Assembly (NCBI GenBank): GCA_013362295.1
Contig: JABFWJ010000374.1
Coordinates: forward strand, 1-15,743
DNA from: Thermoleophilia bacterium
GTDB taxonomy: Bacteria > Actinomycetota > Thermoleophilia > Gaiellales > Gaiellaceae
Length of the DNA: 15,743 nt
Direction: 5' to 3'
In this document: positions 1 through 7,160 of the stretch, piece by piece
Layout of the letters: each line of letters starts with the position of its first letter
How positions within the stretch are numbered: position 1 is the first letter of the stretch
Made by a program: the position numbers and the translations under genes
The notes under the pieces: model-generated
Told to the model about the DNA's origin: nothing
Databases searched by the model: none
What the model saw: only the letters and a program-made list of their open reading frames with translations

Positions 1-642
1 CGGAGCCGCCGCCGGCCTCGGTTCGGGCTCCGGCGCGGACGGAGCGCGGCGAGGGGCCTCGGCCGCCGTCTCCGGCGCGGTGGGAACCGCAGCGGGGGCT
101 CCGCGCCGCGGCGGGATCAGGACCCCGGCGGCCAGGCCGGCCACCGCCCCGAGGATCCCGCCCCAGAAGACATTCCGGGCCCAGTGGGGCGAGGTGCGCC
201 CTCCGCGCTGGTGCGCCGGGTCGAACGCCACGAGGCCCAGCGGCGCGAGACGGCTCCGCACGAGGTCGCTCAGCACGAGACCGTATTCCTGGACGAGCTG
301 GACCGCGGCGGCCGGGGTGGGCGCCTCTCCGTCCAGACGAAGCGCTGCGGTGTCGCCGAGCCGCGAGACGCTCGTGCGGTCGCGGACGGCTCCTTCGCTC
401 GACCGGAGCGCACGCGCGACGTTCGACGTCACGACGCGGCTGTCGCCGAGGGCTCGAAGTGTCCCCGCGAAATCGCGCCCCGCAGCGTCGTTCACGAGCG
501 GCGTCGAGCCGCGCGTGACGACGAGCGTCTCCTCGGCGGCGTACCGCGTGGGCTCGAGCAGGCTGATGACGACGCCGACGGCCAGGCCGCCGAGCGCGGC
601 GGCGAGGGCGAGGCTGAGAGGGGCTCGCGCCGGCGCCGCCGG
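1..642 (-). CDS. Wzz/Wzc-type chain-length-determinant-like membrane protein, no visible start, runs off the left edge
   Basis: An open frame with strong G/C third-position bias runs from directly after the lysS stop to the window edge (214 codons). It encodes a first membrane helix (LALAAALGGLAVGVVISLL, about residues 12-30), then a motif like the start of the Wzz extracytoplasmic domain (EPTRYAAEETLVVTRG), roughly 110 mostly polar residues, a second helix (VFWGGILGAVAGLAAGVLI) and a Pro/Ala/Glu-rich tail. Two helices flanking a periplasmic-type domain is the plan of polysaccharide co-polymerases that set chain length of capsule or exopolysaccharide. Oddity: there is no ATG, GTG or TTG between the in-frame lysS TAA (643-645) and the first helix. 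The only CTG codons there fall inside the helix. The gene may use a non-standard start, contain a sequence error, be a 5'-truncated remnant, or be reached by readthrough. The reading frame looks real, but the start is unknown and function rests on topology only. Confidence 0.6.
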
Positions 643-2067
643 TTACTCCGACTTCGCCCGCGCCTGTGACCGCTGCGCCGGAAAGAGGATCACGTCGCGG
701 ATCGAATCCTTGCCCGCGAGCACCATCGCCAGCCGGTCGACGCCGAATCCGAGGCCGCCGGTCGGCGGCATGCCGAAGGAGAGCGCCTGCACGTAGTCCT
801 CGTCACCGGGCTCCGCCTCGACGTTGCCGCCCGCCCCCTCCTCGGCCTGCATCCGGAACCGGTCCTCCTGCTCCACCGCGTCGTTGAGCTCGCTGAACGC
901 GTTGCAGATCTCGGTCCCGCCGATGAACCCCTCGAAGCGCTCGACGATCTCGTCGCTGCCGTCGGCGAGTCGCGCGAACGGCGAGAGCCGCACCGGATAG
1001 TCGTAGAGGAACGTCGGGTCGATCAGCCGCGGCTCGACGTAGTTCGTCAGCGCGTGGTCGACGAGCTGCGACCACGTCTTGTCCTCGGTGGTGTCGATCT
1101 CCCGGTCCTCGAGGATGCCGCGCAGCTCGCTCTCGTCCGTCGACCAGAGGCCGTGCTCCCGGAGCGCGTCGACGAGCTTCACGCGCTTCCACGGCCGCTT
1201 CAGGTCGAGCTCGTGACCGCGGTACGTGACCTTCGTCGTTCCGAGCACCTCCAGCGCGACCGTCTCCACGAGCGTCTCGAAGCGCTCCATCGTGTCGCGG
1301 TAGTCGGCGAACGCCTCGTACCACTCGACCATCGTGAACTCGGGGTTGTGCTTGTAGGAGACGCCCTCGTTCCGGAAGACGCGCGCGACCTCGTACACCT
1401 TCTCGAGGCCGCCGACGATCAACCGCTTCAGGTACAGCTCGCCGCCCGCGACGCGGAGGTACAGGTCTTCGTCGAGCTCGTTGCTGTGCGTCACGAACGG
1501 TCGCGCGAACGCGCCGCCGTATTGCGTCTGCAGCGCCGGCGTCTCGACCTCGACGAAGCCCTCTGAGTCGAGGTAGTTGCGAATCGCGCGGGACATCCGC
1601 GACCGGAGCAAGAAATCGGTGCGCGTCCCCTCGTTGATCAACAGGTCGAGGTAGCGGCGCCGATAGCGCTGCTCGATGTCGGTCAGCCCGTGGTGCGTGT
1701 CGGGCAGCGGCGAGCGGTTCCGCGAGAGCAGAAGGAGCTCGTCGAGGATCAGCGACGGCTCGCCGCGCCTGCTCTTCGTCGGCTTGCCGATCGCCCCGAC
1801 GACGTCGCCGAGGTGCACGTCGATCTCCCCTGTGCGGGCGACCGGCGCGAGCAGCTGGATCCGTCCGCTGCGATCGACGAGATCGAGGAACACGAGCTTG
1901 CCCAGGTCGCGCCGCGCCATCACCCGTCCCGCGAGACGGCGCGTCTCCGGGCCCTCCTGCCCTGCCTCCAGCGTGCCGGCCTCCTCGTAGACCCGCGCGA
2001 TCTCGTCCCGGTCGGGGAACCGCTTCGGCGGCGTGAGGCCCGTCGAGTCCACGTCGTTGGCGTTCAC
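643..2067 (-). CDS. lysS: Lysyl-tRNA synthetase, class II
   Basis: Charges tRNA-Lys with lysine using ATP in the cytoplasm. The 474-residue product has an N-terminal OB-fold anticodon-binding domain (about residues 45-115, GKLVFLDLVDRSGRIQLL) and a class II catalytic core. Motif 1 lies near 165-180 (GFVEVETPALQ), followed by the family block GGAFARPFVTHSNELDEDLYLR at 184-205. Motif 2 is VYEVARVFRNEG with HNPEFTMVEWY (224-250), and motif 3 is GFGVDRLAMVL (440-450) with the C-terminal SIRDVILFP typical of LysRS. Length is slightly short for the family (about 500). The start is the GTG at 2067, whose GTGA overlaps the TGA of the upstream acetyltransferase gene, implying translational coupling. 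The same frame remains open upstream, but there it only runs antisense-register through the acetyltransferase and greA, so a longer protein is not supported. Last gene of a greA-GNAT-lysS operon. Confidence 0.97.
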   Translation of the reverse strand: MNANDVDSTGLTPPKRFPDRDEIARVYEEAGTLEAGQEGPETRRLAGRVMARRDLGKLVFLDLVDRSGRIQLLAPVARTGEIDVHLGDVVGAIGKPTKSRRGEPSLILDELLLLSRNRSPLPDTHHGLTDIEQRYRRRYLDLLINEGTRTDFLLRSRMSRAIRNYLDSEGFVEVETPALQTQYGGAFARPFVTHSNELDEDLYLRVAGGELYLKRLIVGGLEKVYEVARVFRNEGVSYKHNPEFTMVEWYEAFADYRDTMERFETLVETVALEVLGTTKVTYRGHELDLKRPWKRVKLVDALREHGLWSTDESELRGILEDREIDTTEDKTWSQLVDHALTNYVEPRLIDPTFLYDYPVRLSPFARLADGSDEIVERFEGFIGGTEICNAFSELNDAVEQEDRFRMQAEEGAGGNVEAEPGDEDYVQALSFGMPPTGGLGFGVDRLAMVLAGKDSIRDVILFPAQRSQARAKSE

Positions 2068-2654
2068 GGCGGCTTGACCATAGCCCAGGCATGCGGGCCG
2101 CCCTTCGGAGTGTTGTCCTCGCGGACGATCTCGAATCCGTGGCGCTCGTAGAACGGCAGGTTGGCCTCGTTGTTCGTCAGCAGCACGGCCGGCAGCGCGG
2201 CGCGTGCGGCCGCCGTGAGCCCCGGTTGCAGCAGCGCGGCGCCGACGCCTCGGCGCTGCGCAGAGGGATCGACGCCGATCCCCGCGAGGTACCAGTGCGG
2301 GTCCGGCATCGCCTGCGCGCGCAGCGCTTCGACCGAGCGCCCGTACGCGAGGAAGGGCGCGACGGCCGGACCGAGCTTGAGCGGCGTCGTGACGAGCGCC
2401 TTCAGCGTCGGCCCCACGCGCATCGGCGGACGTCCGGGCGGCAGCCAGCGCGCGGCGCCGCGCACGACGCCAACCGTTGTCCAGACATCGGCGGCCGTCA
2501 CGTCGAAGCCGACGCGGAAGAGCCACGGCAGCAGGCGCTGCCGTCGCTCGTCGTCCGGGATCAGCCACACCCACGCCGGGTCGTCGTGGAACGCCCGTGC
2601 GAGCATGGCGCTCGCTTCGTCGAGACGCGAATCGTCCAGCCGCACCACGTCCAT
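2064..2654 (-). CDS. GNAT-family N-acetyltransferase
   Basis: A 196-residue single-domain GNAT protein that should transfer an acyl group from acetyl-CoA; its substrate cannot be told from sequence. The N-terminal half begins with the usual beta1-alpha1 region (LDEASAMLARAFHDDPAW, residues 11-28). The diagnostic motif A is HWYLAGIGVDPSAQRRGVGA (120-139), where QRRGVGA is the pyrophosphate-binding Q/R-x-x-G-x-G/A loop. Motif B follows, with LLTNNEANLPFYERHGFEIV (158-177). An internal insertion of about 50 residues (70-118), rich in Pro and Leu, separates beta3 from motif A. The ATG at 2654 lies 24 bp after the greA stop, and the TGA overlaps the lysS GTG by 4 bp, so it is co-transcribed between two housekeeping genes. 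Whether it acts on ribosomes, tRNA or a small molecule is open. Confidence 0.9.
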   Translation of the reverse strand: MDVVRLDDSRLDEASAMLARAFHDDPAWVWLIPDDERRQRLLPWLFRVGFDVTAADVWTTVGVVRGAARWLPPGRPPMRVGPTLKALVTTPLKLGPAVAPFLAYGRSVEALRAQAMPDPHWYLAGIGVDPSAQRRGVGAALLQPGLTAAARAALPAVLLTNNEANLPFYERHGFEIVREDNTPKGGPHAWAMVKPP

Positions 2655-2678
2655 GGTGCGGAAGACTATGTGCCGGAG

Positions 2679-3152
2679 CTACGCCGCCTTGATCTCGAGG
2701 ATCTTGAACTTCAAGGATCCGCGCGGGGCGGAGACCTCGACCACGTCGCCCTTCTTGTGACCGATGATCGCCTTGCCGACCGGTGACTCGTTCGACAGCT
2801 TGTTCTCTGCCGGGTTGGCTTCCGCCGAGCCGACGATGTGGTACTCGAACGTCTTGTTCGCCTGCATGTCCCGCAGGCGCACGTGGGAGCCCACCGAGAC
2901 GGCGTCCTTGGAGATCTCCTTCTTCGTGATCACGCGCGCCGACAGGAGCCGCTCCTCGAGCTGGGCGATCTTGTGCTCGAGCATCGCCTGCTCGTTCTTG
3001 GCGTCGTCGTACTCGGCGTTCTCGGCGATGTCGCCGAACTCGCGCGCCACCCGGATCCGCTCCGCGACCTCGCGGCGCTTCTCGGTCCGCAGGTGGTCGA
3101 TCTCCTTCTGGAGCTTCTTGTAGCCGTCTTGCGTGAGGATGACTTCCTTCAA
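2679..3152 (-). CDS. greA: Transcription elongation factor GreA
   Basis: Rescues backtracked RNA polymerase by stimulating cleavage of the nascent transcript through the secondary channel. The 157-residue product has the N-terminal coiled coil (about 1-75) with the highly conserved tip REFGDIAENAEYDDAKNEQ, whose acidic pair (D and E in GDIAENAEYD) carries the Mg at the polymerase active site. The C-terminal FKBP-like domain (about 80-157) contains SPVGKAIIGHKKGDVVEV. The start is a TTG at 3152, preceded 4 nt upstream by a perfect AGGAGG. This gives the usual family N-terminus (KEVILTQDGYKKL) and normal length. An ATG further upstream (3203) would add 17 atypical residues and is rejected. First gene of the greA-GNAT-lysS operon, divergent from dusB. 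Confidence 0.96.
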   Translation of the reverse strand: MKEVILTQDGYKKLQKEIDHLRTEKRREVAERIRVAREFGDIAENAEYDDAKNEQAMLEHKIAQLEERLLSARVITKKEISKDAVSVGSHVRLRDMQANKTFEYHIVGSAEANPAENKLSNESPVGKAIIGHKKGDVVEVSAPRGSLKFKILEIKAA

Positions 3153-3240
3153 TTGGCCTCCTGACCCGCCGTAAACGGGCGGGAATGGTAGCGGGGCTGT
3201 CAAGGGAAGCGCAACCCTTCAGGGGTACCATTCACGCGCT
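3153..3240. promoter_or_regulatory. Divergent greA / dusB promoter region
   Basis: This 88-bp gap must carry promoters for both genes. A perfect 8-bp inverted repeat, GAATGGTA (3183-3190) and TACCATTC (3226-3233), places an identical TACCAT -10-like hexamer in each direction. For greA, minus-strand TTGCGC (3214-3209), an 18-nt spacer and TACCAT (3190-3185) make a reasonable sigma70-type promoter, with a predicted start about 25 nt before the TTG. For dusB, plus-strand TACCAT ends 9 nt before the GTG with no Shine-Dalgarno, which suggests a leaderless mRNA; its -35 is not recognisable. A minus-strand TTGACA (3203-3198) is also present but badly spaced from either -10. Assignment is by motif only. 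Confidence 0.45.
3157..3162 (-). promoter_or_regulatory. Shine-Dalgarno of greA (decides the TTG start)
   Basis: The minus strand reads AGGAGG four bases before the TTG at 3152-3150. It is one of the strongest ribosome-binding sites in the window and fixes the greA start. Just upstream, CCCGCC (3165-3170) and GGCGGG (3178-3183) can form a 6-bp stem in the greA leader, directly next to this site. Confidence 0.85.
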
Positions 3241-4302
3241 GTGAACATCGACCTCCACGAACGCTGGTTCCTCGGCGACGTCGAGATCCCGACCCGCCTG
3301 GTGCTGGCGCCGATGGCCGGGGTCAGCGTCCAGGCCTTCCGTCGCCAGGGACGGCGCTACGGGGCCGGCCTCGTCTGCTCCGAGATGGTCTCCGTGGCCG
3401 GGATCCAGCACCGAAACGAGCGGACGCTCGGCTATCTGCGGGTCGGCGCCGACGAGCATCCGCTGGCCATTCAGATCTTCGGCTCCGACCCGGCGGCGAT
3501 GGCCGAGGCGGCCCGGATGGTCGAGGCGGCCGGCGCCGACGTCGTCGACATGAACTTCGGCTGCCCCGTGAAGAAGGTGACGAAGACCGGCGCCGGCGCC
3601 TCGCTGCTGGACGACCAAGACCACGCCTGCCGCCTCGTCGAGGCCGTCGCCACGGCGGTGTCGCTGCCGGTCAGCCTGAAGATGCGTCGGGGCGTCGAGA
3701 ACGGCTCGCGCACGTGCCTCGCCGTCGGCCCGCGCCTCGTCGAGGCCGGTGCCGCGTCGTTGACCTTGCACCCCCGGTCGGCAAAGCAGATGTACACCGG
3801 CACGGCAGACCATGCGCTGACGGCGGAGCTCGTGTCGCTCGTGTCCGTCCCGGTGATCGCCTCCGGCGACGTCACCTCGCGCGCGAAGGCGCAGTCCGTG
3901 CTCGCGACGACCGGCGCGGCGGCGGTGATGGTGGGCCGCGCGGCGCAGGGGAACCCGTGGGTGCTGCGGGAGATCATGGGCGCCGACACGGAACCGTCAC
4001 GCGAGGAGGTCGTCGCGGAGCTGATCCTCTTCATGCGCGAGACGGTGCGTGAGCTCGGCGCGCACCGGGCGAGCGGGTTCCTGAAGAAGTTCTACGGCTG
4101 GTATCTCGGCCGCGGCCGGTTCCCACGGCCCTTCAAGCAAGAGCTCGTGCAGCTCGCGACGGTTCACGAGGCCGAGGCCCGCCTGCTCGCGGCCGCGCCC
4201 GGCGCGCGGTTCGTGCTCGAGCGGCTGCTCTCCGAGTTCCCCGATCCCGAGGACGAGATCCTGCTCGACTCGCTGCCGATCTCGATCTACGGCGGCGGCT
4301 AG
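3241..4302 (+). CDS. dusB: tRNA-dihydrouridine synthase, DusB-like
   Basis: FMN-dependent, NADPH-using reductase that converts uridine to dihydrouridine in the tRNA D-loop. The 353-residue TIM-barrel protein shows the FMN-site LAPMAGVSVQAFR (22-34), SEMVS (47-51), the family signature with catalytic cysteine DMNFGCPVKKVTKTGAGA (103-120, Cys108), LKMRRG (146-151), the HPRSAKQMYTG loop (178-188), SGDVTS (208-213) and the phosphate-binding MVGRAAQGNPW (230-240). A helical C-terminal domain of about 90 residues follows, as expected for Dus enzymes. The GTG at 3241 gives a normal N-terminus; no Shine-Dalgarno is visible, consistent with a leaderless transcript. It stands alone, divergent from greA and convergent with coaX. 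The DusB label follows best-known bacterial homology; the exact uridine position modified is not deducible. Confidence 0.95.
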   Translation: MNIDLHERWFLGDVEIPTRLVLAPMAGVSVQAFRRQGRRYGAGLVCSEMVSVAGIQHRNERTLGYLRVGADEHPLAIQIFGSDPAAMAEAARMVEAAGADVVDMNFGCPVKKVTKTGAGASLLDDQDHACRLVEAVATAVSLPVSLKMRRGVENGSRTCLAVGPRLVEAGAASLTLHPRSAKQMYTGTADHALTAELVSLVSVPVIASGDVTSRAKAQSVLATTGAAAVMVGRAAQGNPWVLREIMGADTEPSREEVVAELILFMRETVRELGAHRASGFLKKFYGWYLGRGRFPRPFKQELVQLATVHEAEARLLAAAPGARFVLERLLSEFPDPEDEILLDSLPISIYGGG

Positions 4303-4308
4303 GCACAC

Positions 4309-4341
4309 CGAATCTGATTCCGCGCAGCGGAACCAGATTCG
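4309..4341 (+). repeat. Intergenic palindromic repeat, copy 1 (3'-end hairpin)
   Basis: Arm CGAATCTGATTCCGC, loop GCA, arm GCGGAACCAGATTCG: a 15-bp hairpin with a single A/C mismatch, starting 6 bp after the dusB stop and ending 5 bp before the coaX stop on the other strand. Related copies are at 5137-5169 and 13101-13133. This copy has TTCCGC/GCGGAA where the others have TTCGGC/GCCGAA, so both arms changed together. It has no U-tract and thus is not a classical intrinsic terminator. It could end or stabilise dusB and coaX transcripts. Confidence 0.85.
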
Positions 4342-4346
4342 AGCAG

Positions 4347-5102
4347 TCAGGCGTGGTTGCGCTCCCAGACGATGCGCAGGCCGTGGAGCGTGAGCTCCTG
4401 GTCGACCGCCGTGATGCTCTGGGAGTGCGGCGCGATCAGATCGGCGAGGCCCCCGGTGGCGACGACGGGGACGCCGTGGACGCCGAGCTCGTCCGTGATC
4501 CGCCCGACGATCGCGTCGACCTGGCCGGCGAAGCCGTAGACGAGACCGGACTGGAGCGCGGCGACGGTCGTCTGGCTGATCACGCGCTCCGGGGCGACGA
4601 AGGGCACGCGCGGCAGGCGTGCGGCCCGGGCGAAGAGCGCGTCCATGGAGACCTCCACGCCGGGCGCGAGGACGCCGCCGGCGAACTCGCCCGCAGCGTT
4701 CACGACGTCGAAGTTCGTCGAGGTGCCGAAGTCGACGACGACCGCCGGTGCGCCGTGCCGCTCGCGCGCCGCGACCGCGTTCGCGATCCGGTCCGGGCCC
4801 ACCTCGCGCGGGTCGTCGTAGCGGATCGGCACGCCGGTCGAGACCCCGGGCCCGAGCACGAGCAGCTCGGCACCGGACCAGCGCTCCGCGAACGCCTCGT
4901 ACTCGCGGACGAGTGGCGGCACCGACGAGCAGAGCGAAATCCCGTCCAGCGCCTCCAGGTCGACGAATGCGCGCAGCAGCACGGCGAGCTCGTCCCCGGT
5001 GTGCGTCCGATCGGTGCCGACCCGGAACTGCTCCCCGAGCCTCGGCCCTTCGAACAGCCCGAACACGGTCTGCGTGTTGCCGACGTCGATCGCGAGGAGC
5101 AT
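4347..5102 (-). CDS. coaX: Type III pantothenate kinase
   Basis: Phosphorylates pantothenate, the first committed step of coenzyme A synthesis, in the cytoplasm. This 251-residue ASKHA-fold protein has the phosphate-1 motif AIDVGNTQT (4-12), the pantothenate-site stretch VGPDRIANAVAA (101-112), the catalytic-Asp motif VVDFGTSTNFD (122-132, Asp124; the family usually reads DFGTATTFD), GGVLAPGVEVSMDAL (142-156) and the adenosine-side VVATGGLADLI (213-223). Length is normal. The ATG at 5102 gives the canonical N-terminus; no Shine-Dalgarno lies before it. It is a single gene between two copies of the palindromic repeat. In many actinobacteria coaX follows panC-panD next to lysS; here panC and panD are absent from the window. 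Confidence 0.96.
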   Translation of the reverse strand: MLLAIDVGNTQTVFGLFEGPRLGEQFRVGTDRTHTGDELAVLLRAFVDLEALDGISLCSSVPPLVREYEAFAERWSGAELLVLGPGVSTGVPIRYDDPREVGPDRIANAVAARERHGAPAVVVDFGTSTNFDVVNAAGEFAGGVLAPGVEVSMDALFARAARLPRVPFVAPERVISQTTVAALQSGLVYGFAGQVDAIVGRITDELGVHGVPVVATGGLADLIAPHSQSITAVDQELTLHGLRIVWERNHA

Positions 5103-5136
5103 GTGGGCGCGAATTCAACCGCAAGACCCAAGGGCT

Positions 5137-5169
5137 CGAATCTGGTTCGGCTGCGCCGAATCAGGTTCG
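5137..5169 (-). repeat. Intergenic palindromic repeat, copy 2
   Basis: On the minus strand: arm CGAACCTGATTCGGC, loop GCA, arm GCCGAACCAGATTCG followed by AGC, matching copies 1 and 3 in the 3' arm and loop. It begins 11 bp after the stop of the DUF2469-like gene, i.e. at the end of the fol operon and in its orientation, and upstream of coaX. Two positions are A/C mismatches when read on the minus strand but G/U wobbles when read on the plus strand. Confidence 0.8.
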
Positions 5170-5180
5170 GTGGCCGGCGG

Positions 5181-5546
5181 TCAGAGGTCTTCGATCTCGG
5201 AGCGACCCTCGCCGATGCGCTTTGCGAGCGCTTCCGGCGTGAGCGCGGGCCCGTCGCCTTCCCCGCGCAGCTCCTCGATCGACACGTCGCTCGAGGTGTA
5301 GACCTCGGCGCGCGGGATCATCCTGGTCGGGCGGTTCTTGTCCCACACCCAGACGTCCTCCATCTGCAGGTGGAAGAACGGGTAGCTCGGCTGCGGGACG
5401 TACTTCATGTCCAGCTTGTTGCAGAGGTACGTGGCGTCCTGGGTGAGGACGCAGTACCGGAAGAGGGTGAAGACCGCCCCGTACTCCTTCTTGAGCCGGA
5501 GCTCGGCCTCCGCTTCGAATTCGTCGAGCTCGTCGAGGTTGCTCAC
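5181..5546 (-). CDS. DUF2469-like small protein
   Basis: A 121-residue acidic protein of unknown function. From memory it resembles the actinobacterial DUF2469 family. The shared pattern is an N-terminal acidic helix followed by ELRLKKEYGAVFTLFRY (16-31), a central hydrophobic strand region, the signature DVWVWDKNRPTR (64-75) corresponding to the DAWVWDxYRPAR block, and VYTSSDVSIEEL (82-93) corresponding to the VxTFKDVNVEEL block. A poorly conserved 25-residue acidic tail follows. The start is the GTG at 5546, whose GTGA contains the folK stop, so it is translated together with folK as the last gene of the folP-folB-folK operon. In mycobacteria DUF2469 genes lie near rnhB, so its place in a folate operon is unusual. 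The family call is moderately sure; function is not inferred. Confidence 0.75.
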   Translation of the reverse strand: MSNLDELDEFEAEAELRLKKEYGAVFTLFRYCVLTQDATYLCNKLDMKYVPQPSYPFFHLQMEDVWVWDKNRPTRMIPRAEVYTSSDVSIEELRGEGDGPALTPEALAKRIGEGRSEIEDL

Positions 5547-5992
5547 GGGAGTGATTGTAACCCTGCGAGGGCTTCCTGGACCGTGCCGTTTCCGGGGATT
5601 TTCAGTGACGGAACGAGCTCCGCGAGCGGCCTGAGCGCGAATTCCCGCTCGATCAGACGGGGGTGCGGGACGACGAGCCCGGACTCGTCGATCGTCTCGT
5701 CCCCGAAGAGCAGGATGTCGAGATCGATGCAGCGCGGCCCCCACCGGGGGCCGATCCGCTCGCGACCGAGTCGGCGCTCGACGTCGAGCAGGAAGACGAG
5801 CAGCTGCCGCGCCGTCAGCGGCGTGTCGATCTCCGCCACGGCGTTCAGGAACCTCGGCTGGTTCTCGTAGCCCCACGGATCGGTCTCGATCACCGACGAG
5901 AGCCTCTGCGTCCCGATCAGCTCCGCGGCGCGGCGGATCAGGCGCTCGCGGTCGCCGAGGTTCGAGCCCAGACCGACGTAGGCGACCGTCAC
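5543..5992 (-). CDS. folK: 2-amino-4-hydroxy-6-hydroxymethyldihydropteridine diphosphokinase (HPPK)
   Basis: Transfers pyrophosphate from ATP to hydroxymethyl-dihydropterin, feeding FolP in folate synthesis. The 149-residue protein contains the N-terminal AYVGLGSNLGDR (4-15), the pterin-pocket and loop region TDPWGYENQPRFLNAV (37-52) and the signature RIGPRWGPRCIDLDILLFGD (79-98), where Asp90 and Asp92 should bind the two Mg ions. VVPHPRLIEREFALRPLAEL (107-126) is also typical. It is slightly shorter than the E. coli enzyme. The GTG at 5992 overlaps the folB TGA (GTGA), and its own TGA overlaps the next GTG in the same way. A longer open frame upstream is only antisense-free read-in through folB and is not used. 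Confidence 0.95.
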   Translation of the reverse strand: MTVAYVGLGSNLGDRERLIRRAAELIGTQRLSSVIETDPWGYENQPRFLNAVAEIDTPLTARQLLVFLLDVERRLGRERIGPRWGPRCIDLDILLFGDETIDESGLVVPHPRLIEREFALRPLAELVPSLKIPGNGTVQEALAGLQSLP

Positions 5993-6323
5993 GGCCGCTG
6001 AACGGTCACCGCCGAGTGCTCGACCCGGAGCCCCGCGGGCTGCTTGCGCACGCGCAGCTTCAGGCGCCGCGGCCCGAACCGCTCGTAGAGCGCGTCGGCG
6101 ACCGCGGTCGCGAGCCCCTCGAGCAGGTCGAACCGGCGGGAGTCGCTCAGCTCCCGGATCGCGGCCGCGACGCGGGTGTAGTCGACCGCCTTCGCGAGGT
6201 CGTCGTCGGCGCCCCGGTCGTCGACGTCCAGCTGCACGTCGAAGAGAAAGAGCTGCCCGTTCCGCCGCTCCTCTTCGTAGACCCCGTGGTGGCCGAAGAC
6301 CTCCAGGCCGTGCAGCTCCACGA

Positions 6324-6327
<4 letters not shown>
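5989..6327 (-). CDS. folB: Dihydroneopterin aldolase
   Basis: Cleaves 7,8-dihydroneopterin to hydroxymethyl-dihydropterin and glycolaldehyde, the step before FolK. The 112-residue T-fold protein has the active-site entry LEVFGHHGVYEEERRNGQLF (8-27), with the conserved Glu near residue 20-22, VDYTRVAAAI (48-57), the pterin-anchoring DLLEGLA (67-73, Glu70) and the catalytic lysine in LRVRKQPAGL (91-100, Lys95). T-fold enzymes of this type form octamers. The ATG at 6327 shares ATGA with the folP stop, and the TGA shares GTGA with folK, so the three folate enzymes should be made in fixed proportion. Confidence 0.95.
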
Positions 6328-7151
<824 letters not shown>

Positions 7152-7160
7152 ATTCGAATA
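7152..7160. promoter_or_regulatory. 9-bp divergent start region with perfect palindrome
   Basis: The whole gap between the folP GTG (minus) and the ABC ATG (plus) is 9 bp, eight of which are the perfect palindrome ATTCGAAT (7152-7159). Neither gene has room for a Shine-Dalgarno. Minus-strand CATTAT lies 6 nt before the folP GTG and would suit a leaderless -10. Plus-strand CACATT, 6 nt before the ABC ATG, is a weaker match. A TTGACA (7145-7150) lies on the plus strand but is too close to the ATG to be its -35. Confidence 0.4.

Noticed and set aside
80..796. Plus-strand open frame at the left edge
   Set aside because: Its protein is Ser/Arg-rich without domains, and it lies antisense to the Wzz-like frame and lysS end, whose codon bias is much better.
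1..2067. LysX/MprF-type lysyl-tRNA synthetase with membrane domain
   Set aside because: LysX/MprF fusions carry the membrane part at the N-terminus with many helices; here the membrane frame is downstream of an in-frame TAA and has only two helices.
643..3231. A single 862-residue lysS frame reaching back through the acetyltransferase and greA
   Set aside because: Only the last 474 codons resemble LysRS. The upstream part is arginine-rich out-of-frame translation of two clear genes, and the GTG at 2067 has the coupled-start geometry.
4353..5870. Plus-strand 505-codon open frame opposite coaX and folK
   Set aside because: Antisense shadow of two well-recognised enzymes; composition is Asp/Arg/Val-rich with no domain.
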